From Chromera velia (lineage: Eukaryota; Sar; Chromeraceae): DNA of 32,243 nt. Location: contig JAHBMJ010001349.1 in the NCBI GenBank assembly GCA_018398765.1, forward strand, positions 1 to 32,243. Reading direction: 5' to 3'. The position numbers and the translations under genes are program-made. Positions within the stretch are counted from its first letter, which is position 1; every line of letters starts with the position of its first letter. Below, in pieces: positions 12,228 to 21,010 of this stretch. The notes beneath the pieces are model-generated. The model was given only the letters and a program-made list of their open reading frames with translations. It searched no databases and was not told the origin of the DNA.

Positions 12228-14121
12228 CTAAAACTTTTTCCATCTACTTGTCTTTTCCTGTGGCTGCCTCTTTGCCTAGAAGTCCGACCTTGTGTCCGCA
12301 AAAACGGTTTGACGGGTAGGAAGTTTGTCCCTTCCTCTCTGTCGTCAAACGCCTCCTTTGCTCTTCCCAGCTGCTGAGGGTTCGTCCCAGCACCCACCAG
12401 AATGTTGCTACCCTCGAAGTTTCCAGAGGACAAAATCACGGCGCTCTTTGTGGTGGGATAACTTTTGGGTAGTTGCAACACTTTCCCGTCCAAGTTGGGG
12501 TAGTTCAAAGGAGTTTTCGGATGAATCTTCCTCTCAGACGTCTTTCCGTTTTCTCCTAGTCGCTGTCCGTACAGCAACATTGTGTTATTCTCCAGGCGCA
12601 CGAGGAGAAAATCGTTGCCCGCACTCAATTCTACTGGGTCCTCCCCTTCCAACGGCTGAAGAGAGTTCAGATCAAGCTCCGTGTAACTCTCTGTGAAAAG
12701 TTCCTGCTGTTCATCTATTTCGATTTTGTTGACAGCGGCATCAAACATGCCACCGATGATGTACACCCTCCGACGATATTGCTGGTGTTTCAGAACGATG
12801 GCAAGAAAGTCACTTCCAAATGCTGCGACTGGTCCTCTATTGTCTGTCCGGATCGAGAGACGATCAGGCAGAGTGACAATCTTTGTGTCGGTCATGAGCT
12901 GACTTCTCTCGACGTCTGGTCTTCTCCGGAAGGGATCGAAGGAACGACGGGGATCACACACATGCAGGGCTCTGGACGGTTCTTTGTCTGTTCCCGTGAT
13001 CACCAAAAGCTTTTCCTGGAGTGCAAAAGCTGCCAGTATCTTCTGACCGTAATCAATAAATTCTTGCCTTTTCACAAGAACGGCTTCTCCCTTCCCTCGT
13101 TCATCCTCATGGTGCAGACACGGCATCCTTACACCATCTCGCACTCTCCACACATACAGAGAGCCCTTCTCCGTCCAGAGCGCACTGCACAAAGAAAGCA
13201 ACAGATGAAGGGACACACATTTTGACACAAGCACGGAGGAGGGAAGAGACACCGACACACATGGACATAAGAGATTGAAAGAGAGAGGGAAAGTGACGGG
13301 CGATGGTGGGGAGACATGCCTGTTGGTCTGCCAGTTAGCGGATCTTCCTCTCTGCACAGATAGACTTCAAGTACATATGGACTGGGGGAGGGCAAATCGA
13401 GTATTCACCGAGCCCAGGCGAACCTGAAATGTTCACCACAGGTCAATCCGACGGGTTTGCTGTCAAACAGATCGGAGGAAGCGGGGTGCTTCACTCTTGT
13501 CGGGATCAGCGGTGGGGCGGGGTCATCATACTTGCCTCCCCCCTATGTCCACACAGTGCGGTGGTCAGTGGCGTCGGCTCTGATCACGGCTGAATGGGAA
13601 ACCCCAGCGCAAGCGTCAACAACTCCAGGGAGCCCCAAAATCGCTGTTGGAATTAATCGGGACATCAGGTCTTCAAACCCGCACTGCCCGACCGCATAAT
13701 CATCAGTCGAGGTCCCCTCACAAGACCCAAAAGACATCACGTGTCCTCCAGACACCACCAGTGTGTGTTCCTCGCCCATCGCAATCCTCGTTATTGATTC
13801 TGCAAGTAGACGGAAAGCGAAACAAACGCACACGAAGAGAAGGGAAGATTCCAGTGAGGATCTGCATAGCGTCAAGGACGATCAGCATGCAAGTATTGAT
13901 GGAAAAGCATGTAGATGATGTCCGACTATTCAAGGAAGAGCGTGTGTCTAACGTTCTGCGCCAACTTCCATTCTCTTGCATGTGTACGTGCAAACACGCA
14001 CCTCTTGTGGTATTCGGAGTTTTCCAGTGAGCTGAACCGCTCTGAGAGGGAAGGTGGTCTTCAATCTTCATGGTCTGCATGTCGACAAAGGGCACCCTTG
14101 TACAAGGTCGACTGATGCCGC
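7947..14121 (-). CDS. RCC1-propeller membrane protein with four CCP-like modules; 5'-incomplete, one in-frame stop
   Basis: Eight exons on the minus strand: 14121-14002, 13799-13424, 13184-12289, 11756-11331, 10635-10369, 10030-9734, 9247-8981, 8200-7947. All junctions are GT-AG and phase-compatible. The first three exons encode RCC1-type repeats (SITRIAMGEEHTLVVS; GVSHSAVIRAD; CGEHFSALWTEKGSLYVW across a splice; VELSAGNDFLLVRLE). Four exons follow, each encoding one four-cysteine module of the form GCxVPxEW...VGxxDxLxFxC...C...C. The last exon encodes a membrane helix (residues WILFLLPWILLVIVVALGV), a basic stop-transfer TEKKARRQRK and a tail ending at TAG 7949-7947. A type I surface protein is inferred, with propeller and modules outside; no signal peptide is visible because the 5' end is missing. 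Codon 13545-13543 is TAG where propeller repeats carry Trp, so the gene may be a pseudogene, a null allele, or contain a base error. Total about 966 codons. Confidence 0.72.
8432..8494. repeat. (CA)n(CAGA)n microsatellite in the last intron of the RCC1/CCP-like gene
   Basis: CA repeats at about 8432-8460 run into CAGA repeats to 8494. On the sense (minus) strand this reads (TCTG)n(TG)n. It abuts the dispersed intronic repeat core at 8494-8572. Confidence 0.9.
8494..8572 (-). repeat. Dispersed intronic repeat, copy in the RCC1/CCP-like gene
   Basis: On the sense strand it reads CTTTTTGTCTGTGGTGTTCA, then GGAAGAAAAAGAGGGAAAAG, then the ATATAGTCTGTC boundary with the microsatellite. A closely similar stretch occurs in a kinesin intron (17117-17200) and a more diverged one in transporter intron 1 (about 24650-24705), each in the sense orientation of its host gene. 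Confidence 0.75.
8750..8819. repeat. (CAGA)n(GA)n microsatellite
   Basis: A short CAGA run continues into about 50 bases of GA repeat inside the intron 8201-8980. The sense strand reads (CT)n(TCTG)n. Confidence 0.9.
8981..11756 (-). other. Four tandem single-exon CCP/sushi-like modules, all phase 1-1
   Basis: Exons 11756-11331, 10635-10369, 10030-9734 and 9247-8981 each encode one module with four cysteines: an early GC(Q/E/T)VP or WCKLPP start, then 40-60 residues to VG-x-x-D-x-L-x-F-x-C, a third Cys 10-25 residues later and a fourth at the exon end (ECS, GCS, SCG, KCG). All begin and end in phase 1, so any of them can be lost or duplicated without a frameshift. Module 1 is longer, with a charged insert between Cys 3 and Cys 4. 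The pattern resembles CCP/sushi domains, but the family assignment is not certain. Confidence 0.7.
11013..11150. repeat. (CTGA)n/(GGCT)n tetranucleotide array in an intron
   Basis: Tetranucleotide runs of CTGA interrupted by GGCT. On the sense (minus) strand the CTGA parts read (GTCA)n, the same word as the GTCAGT donors of this gene. The array lies in intron 10636-11330, whose donor itself reads GTCAGTCAGTCAGTCAG. Confidence 0.9.
11915..11976. repeat. Perfect tandem duplication of 31 bp
   Basis: GTGACGATCAATCATGCTCT and the pyrimidine-rich tail after it occur at 11915 and again at 11946, within intron 11757-12288. The copies are almost identical, so the duplication is recent. Confidence 0.85.
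12057..12230. repeat. (CCCT)n and (GT)n microsatellites
   Basis: A pyrimidine tract leads to about ten CCCT units (near 12090-12133), then interrupted GT repeats to about 12230. The repeats lie within intron 11757-12288. Unlike most intronic repeats here, the sense strand is the purine/CA strand. Confidence 0.9.
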
Positions 14122-15373
14122 CTGAAAAGAAGTTTCTCGGTACAGAAGAAGTCGTCTCTTTCGATCATGCAACACAAGCAACAGTGCAACGAAAATGCTG
14201 CAACATATTAATAAACCTGCCCCAGGACCCTGGTTCACCTGCCTCTCCTGCTTCCTTTTTGAACCAGATGGAGCAAATCATGGAGGAATGGCGAGGTGTT
14301 CCTTCTCGGGTCCTTCGAGGAAGCTTTTACGATTTCATGCAAACAACATATAATCAACGCAATATACATCCACGAGAGTGGGCGCGCATTGCGCGCTACT
14401 CCGTAGGACCGGTTGTAGTGGCGGAAGTACACAAATTTTTTGTTTTGTCACGGTGCTGGTCCCACTTTGTAAAATCGAACACAAGTGAAACCAAACCGCG
14501 GCCAGTCCAGAAAAAACTGGACTATAGTAGTGAAAGATCTTACAGTATGTATAACTTTAACGTACTTTAACGTGCATAACCATTGATGCATATTTTTTGA
14601 AACTTTGCATTGTATGTATCGTGTTTGTGTTAGTGTTACTTAGTGATAATCACTCTACCTAAGTCTACTAGGGGGCTCTACTTCAAATAGGACTTTTACA
14701 GAAACACATGTAAATACATGCACCTATCTTTAGGTAGTACTTTATCGGATGCATGTGTACATGCTATGAGCACCGAAACCTCCATAAAAAGATGTTTGAA
14801 AATCATGTAAGTACTCAAAAACTTTAGTAATGTGTGAATTTCAAATACTTCTTTACGCCTCGGATTTACCCAAAGTTCAAACTGCCCTTTATGGCCACAC
14901 AAACTTTATACTCAAACTTAATTTGCATATAAAAAGACTTTTTTTTTTGAAAGTTAAATTTTCATTCATGTACTTAAATGGTATACACCTTAAAGCCATG
15001 TACTTTTATTGAGAGAATGAATGTGCATTTAAATTTGATTCCACTAATTTTCATAGGGGGAGAACAAATGAGAAATATCAAGGTTTACTCGTGCTATATA
15101 TCAGGTAAGTTGACTAAGATACTCCAATAAAGTTTAAATTAGATTTCGCCTCATTAAGGAGTCATTGCTTGTTCTAGTGCTTGTTCAAAGTTCTCTGTTG
15201 ACTACCTGTATGCCTTTTTCATTATTTTTCCGCATCGCTTTTCCCGTACCTCCTCCCGTCCCCCTGTTGTTCCTACCAGTGCCACCTGGAAATTGACCAT
15301 GGCAGCAGCCCGATGAATCCCAAAGAAGCAAGCAGAAGATTTTGTGTGGCCTTCTCTGTCTGCTTTCCCTCCT
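14122..15373. other. AT-rich gap between the kinesin 3' end and the first recovered RCC1 exon
   Basis: From about 14540 to 15190 the sequence is markedly AT-rich and carries no supported gene. The missing 5' end of the RCC1/CCP-like gene should lie here, since the same-strand kinesin ends at 15374. A plus-strand frame at about 14070-14570 and minus-strand frames at 14432-14235 and 14902-14696 were examined. None resembles an RCC1 repeat and none supplies a phase-1 donor joining to 14121. The minus frame starting at ATG 14369 has a hydrophobic start (MYIALIICCL) that could be a signal peptide, but its natural donor is in the wrong phase. Confidence 0.5.
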
Positions 15374-15901
15374 TCACGCCCTCCGTGATGAGAAGGTGGC
15401 ACGCTGACGAGCTACCCGTGTCGCCGCCTTCCTGCAAATTGAAAGGTATGCGTTTTGTGCGTGTCGCATTACATGAAAGGAAAGAAATGTCCCTGCGTGT
15501 AGCGACAGAAGAAATGACCTTTCACGGAAGCATGGAAATCTTCAGCCAAAAAGAAAAGAAAAGGAACAGCTGAGACGACTGACTTTGCGTTGTGGAAAGC
15601 CAGCGCGTCGGGGTGCAATTCCTCGAACCTCTGTGTCTCCAAGATCTCAAACTTCTCCGCTTCATCCAGCAGATCCTCCCCTGCCCCCCCCCTTCCCGGT
15701 CCAGGCACAGCCCCTCCATTGGACCTGCTGGGAGTTGTGCTGCCGGGTGCGCGGTCTCCCCCATACCCTGTGGGGGAACGGGTGGTTGGGGAGGGCGACC
15801 TAATGAACGTGCCTGAGTCGAGACCCGGGCACTGGTCTGATGGGTGGAGTTTCAAGTGGCCGTATGTGAGAGCAAACCTGAGAGGGGAGAGGCAGGGTGT
15901 G

Positions 15902-15934
<33 letters not shown>

Positions 15935-17790
15935 CAGAGGAGACGGACGAGAGAAGAGTCCACACAGTGTCATTGAATTCTTCTTTCCGTATGAACACAA
16001 GAAACAAATTGCCATGAAAATTTACTGAAGTACAAATGATAAGACCGGAGATTGATTGTATCGAAAGGGGAGTTTGTCCCTTTCCTCCTGTTGCACCGTA
16101 TTTTTTTCCTCTTTTCCTCCTTTGTTAACTTTCGCTCCCGTTTTGTTCGCACTCTACCGACCCACCGGCAGACTAACTGTCAGTGACTGACCATTCCTCA
16201 AATGCTCCGACAACTTGCAGCTTGCACTGGTTGATGTTGTGCTCGATCTGCTGGAGGTCTGCCTTCATGTGTCTGAGACCCTCGAGGGCTTCCCTGAACC
16301 TCTTCTTCTCCTGCCTCATCTTGTCAATCAATGCGAACTCTTCGTCATTCACGACGTCGCCTCCGTCTCCCTGCAGGCAGGAGCGCACACAAAGAACAAA
16401 GACAGCTAGGCCGATGTGCAGAAAGAAGTGCAGAAAGAGACATGCAAAAACAAAGGGAAGAAAGGGAAGGGACTCCAGTCCCAGCCTGAATTGATTGACT
16501 TTCCCATCTCTCTCTCAATGTTTTTGTGGATGCCAACGATGAAAGGGGAAGGTTTCCTTAAGGTTCGCCTTTGTGAAGTACTTTATCTCCACCTCACATT
16601 TGCCATGCACCATCGAATGCGCCTAGTCCTGACACAAGCAAGGCACTGCATCCACCCACACGATCGAGGAGACAGACTCTCAAGAGAAGACGGTGCATCA
16701 CAAAGACCCACCCTGGATGCCTGGACCCTCTCTATCTCCGCCTTCAAGTGTTCCATGTCCCTCTTGCACTGGTTGATGTCCTGCAAAGGAAACAAAGGAA
16801 AAACAGAGAGAGCACTTCGAATTAAGGGGGTCTGTCTGTTCGAACAACTAGACATCCGCACGAGCTCATTCACAAAGGGAGAGCAAGGAAAATGGAAGTT
16901 TTTTCTGAGACACCGCCGATTCATCAACAGAGACACGGAGAGGGGCGCAATTGCTTTGACTGGCTCACAGATAGACAAACAGACAGACAGGCAGACAGAC
17001 AGACAGACAACATCTTTCTTCTTCTCCCGCCTTTTCTTCACAGGCAGACAGACAGACAGACAGACAGGCAGACTATATGGTTTCTTTCCCTCCTTTTCTT
17101 CATGAACAGACAGACAGACAGACTATATGTTTCTTCTTCTTCTCCCTCCTTTTCTTCATGAACACAACAGACAAAAAGAAAGAAAGAACAAAGACAAAAG
17201 ACAGACAGACAGACAGACAGACAGACACACAAAGAGAGAGACCGCAGACAGGCAGGCAAGCTGCTGTACCCACCTCTGCGAGTTTTTGCATCTCAGTCTT
17301 TTTCTGCCTCTGATCGCTCTTGTTTTGACGGAAGGCTTCCTCAAAGTGTTTTCCGTCGGCCTCCTTGAACGCCAGGAAGGCCTGTGCCTTGGGAGGTGCG
17401 GTGTCTCCGGTCGCAGCGTCAGCACCAGAGCCCCCGCCTCCGTCGGGAGTGGGGGACTTGGGGGGACTTGTCGGCGAGGGGGCGTCCCTGCAGGCAGGCA
17501 GGCAGAGAGACAGGGTACAAGTTAGTTACCAGTGGGGAATATTCTTCAAAAGCGAATGCTACGAGTGTGGATGGTTGCAGCCATGCGAGATGACACGCGA
17601 GAGAGAACAGAGCAGGAATCTGGGAGCGTTTGTGACGCACAGTCATTTTTGTGTGCTGCGATAAAGCGAAGAGAAGAGCAACAGAGAAGGAGTGGGGCAA
17701 TGCACAAGAGGAAAAAGAAGAATGACAAAAAAAAAAGGCAGTTTTGATGAGTCTGCCGTTTTGGAGGGGGCACACCCCAGCGCCCTGATA

Positions 17791-17823
<33 letters not shown>

Positions 17824-19387
17824 AGAATTTTGATGCATTCCAATCCTTCTACTGATACCTGCGGAAAGAGGGTTCGTTTGAGCATTTTTTAGTACTCCAG
17901 GCATTCCATTTGTGTCTCTCTTCCACTCTTCTCAGCTGCTACACATCAATTTCTTCTCATCAATTGCTGCGAATCTGACTGTCTGACTGACCTTTCGTCT
18001 TTTCTCTTTGTCTGGTCTTTTGCAAGACCCTTTTACTTTCATACAGAATTCTTTCCTACAAAAAAAAAAAAACTTACCTTTCGTCTTTTTTCTTTGTCTG
18101 GTCTTTTGCAAGACCCTTTTACTTTCATACAGAATTCTTTCATACAAAAAAAAAGAAACTTACCTTTCACCTTTTCTCTTTGTCTGGTCTTTTGCAAGAC
18201 CCTTTTACTTTCATGCAGAATTTTTTCATACAAAAAAAAGAAAAACTTACCTTTCGTCTTTTCTCTTTGTCTGGTCTTTTGCAAGACCCTTTTACTTTCA
18301 TACAGAATTCTTTCCTACAAAAAAAAAAAAACTTACCTTTCATCTTTTCTCTTTGTCTGGTCTTTTGCAAGACCCTTTTACTTTCATACAGAATTTTTTC
18401 ATACAAAAAAAAGAAAAACTTACCTTTCGTCTTTTCTCTTTGTCTGGTCTTTTGCAAGACCCACAGACAATCCCCCGGTCGCCTCCTCTTCTCCAACTCC
18501 AGCAGCACCTCCAGCCCCAGGGGCTCCGGCGCTTCCTCCATCTGCCCCCGCCCCTGCAACTCCAGCAGCCCCCTCCCCTGCCGGGACCCCTGCCGCACCT
18601 GCAGACTCTCCTCCTCTGCTCCCACCTCCAGTGCCCCCCTGGCCTCTGCTACCAGCACCCGACTGCCAGAGTTTGCGGAACACCGCGAAGGCTTCTCGGA
18701 CTTGCCTGCAGAATCCTCGGGTGGGTGGGCGGGTGGGCGGGTCGCTCGGTGGGTCGGGTGGGCGGAGGGAGACACATTCACTCATGACAGTTAGTTTGCA
18801 AGATGATTGCTCTGTCGGTCTCAAATCGGGATCCATTTACAAGGTTACCTTCATGACTGTGCACATGGGGTGCATGTCGGTATTTCTGCCCGGATTTCTC
18901 TCTCTGTCTTTCTGACCGGTGGGTGTCTGTCCCCTGCCTCTCTCTCTGTTGATACATCCATCTACTTGTCTGATGGACTTCCTGCCTGTCTGCCTGGCGG
19001 GCTGACTGGAGCGATTGGATTTCGAATTCGGGTGCGTCTCCCTCGAGGAATTCCTTCAGGGCCGCCTCCAGGTCTCTCCTCTCGTCGATGGAGTAAGAGT
19101 CGTATACCTGCAGTCAGTCAGTCAGTCAGTCAGTCAGTCAGTCAGTCAGTCAGTCAGTCAGTCATTGGGTGGATGCATTCAGAAAAAAAAGAAGAGAAGA
19201 TCGGCTTTTTTGCTGGGGCACTGGTACAAGCAGAACGTTTCCCACTGGGAGGCTGACACTTCGCACATGCGTCTGGTTTGAGTGGACTGAAGCGGACGGG
19301 GGGGAAAAGACTTGGCTGAACTCGCACAACAGGACGAAGCAACTAGAGCATCATCCCGAGTGAGAAGACCCCGAATCGCAGAGGAAA

Positions 19388-19419
<32 letters not shown>

Positions 19420-20979
19420 AAAAGAAAGAAATTTGCATTTCAACAGATGAAGCGACGTGCATGGAAGTTCCGCCTCCTCCATCTGTTCCCTTTTTCTCCT
19501 CTTCTGTGATCGAAAACAAAAAGAGTGCGTGCGTCAGTGTCAATTCCATCCCAGCTTACCATTCCGTGTCTTCCCGCCAGCGTATCGTGCATCGCCAACT
19601 CCTGTTTGAGGTTTCGGATGTCTCTCTCGTATTTGATGAGAAGCTGCAAACAGACGATGCAGAGGAATCATGGGTTGATCAACACGATCATTCAACTGCT
19701 GGAGGGCCGTTCGAATTCCCGTATTGAAGGCTTTGCAGACAGCACTGTAACTCATTTCACGGGATCTCATCCGTCTTTGAATCCAGGCGTCCCGCTGCTT
19801 GTTTCTTTTCCCCTCCTGTTCTGAGTTTGTCGAACTATCCTAACTTCTCTCTCTCCCTCTCCCTCCTCTGTCTCCGAGTGAGACAGTCTTTCTACTTTTT
19901 GGGGCTGCCTGTCTGCCTGCCCGTCTTCAGTGGATCGCCAGTAGCCAGACCCGCGCACTCAAAAAGGGAACACAGTGACAGCTAGTGACAGACTCACTTG
20001 TGCAGGGTCGAGATGTACATTCACAACGGCATCGTTTGAAACCTGCGTGGATAAAGACGGGGTCAGTCACACACAGTCAAAACAGATTTCAAGCAATCTT
20101 ACATGAACAAAATTTTCCTAGTCGGAAATGCAGGAGACAGGAACGAGCACGGGAAAGGAAAATATAACCACCCCGCATGCAGGTACACGAAACGTGCATG
20201 GTGCCCCTGCAGACACATGGATGACCCTCCCTTCCTCGCACAATCTTTGCATACCGAGGACGCAATGAAATCATTCGAGCAAACGCTTGTATATTCCCTG
20301 TATATTCATTCTCATTGCCGGGGGGGGGATGAAAAGAGGAACGAAGGAGGAGGAGCAGAGCAAAAATTTGGCCGACCTGCAGACTGACTTACCGATCCAA
20401 TGAATGACTGGCAGATAGACTACCTGACTGACTGACAGACTGGTCCTCATCATTCGGGTTGCATGCATTCATTTTCTGTATGAAAACGAGCAAAATATAT
20501 ATGAAAATGCATGCACTGGCTGACCCTCATCATTCGAGTTGCAAATTTGAGGGACGAGAAGGTTTCCTCCATGTGGACCACCTCAGGCCACACGCAGGCA
20601 ACCATGGTGGTGCGGCAGTTGCCTCCGATGGAGTCCTGGTCGAGACAGAGACAAACAGACAGGCAGAATAACTTGTTTTTGTTTTCTCTTGTCTTTGTTT
20701 TAGCTTCAACGTGGACGACACAAAAAAAGCGGGCCGCAGGAACGGAAGCACTTTGAAAGCAAGGCCTTGGTTCTGAAAGTTGGGCGAGAGGGTGACATCC
20801 GAGAAAGAAAGAAATGCACACACCTGTGAACAAACACACACACACACACGCACACATGCACACATGCACACAGACACACACACGCACACACACACACACA
20901 CTCACACACGCATACACAGACACACACACGCATACACAGACACACACACGCATACACAGACACACACACGCATACACAG

Positions 20980-21010
<31 letters not shown>

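Noticed and set aside
14070-14570. A 166-codon plus-strand frame of fairly normal composition
   Set aside because: It overlaps the RCC1 exon 14121-14002 on the other strand and runs into the AT-rich block. No family is recognised, so it is not annotated as a gene, though part could be a remnant of an insertion.
18079-18423. The repeated kinesin units read as a chain of 38-nt mini-exons with 48-nt introns
   Set aside because: Each 38-nt piece would shift the frame, the acceptors lack a nearby pyrimidine tract, and the simple model from 18424 to 17487 restores perfect phase.
19700-19730. tRNA-like T-loop word GTTCGAATTCCC
   Set aside because: The flanks do not form a T-stem and no acceptor or anticodon arm is found; it lies in a kinesin intron.
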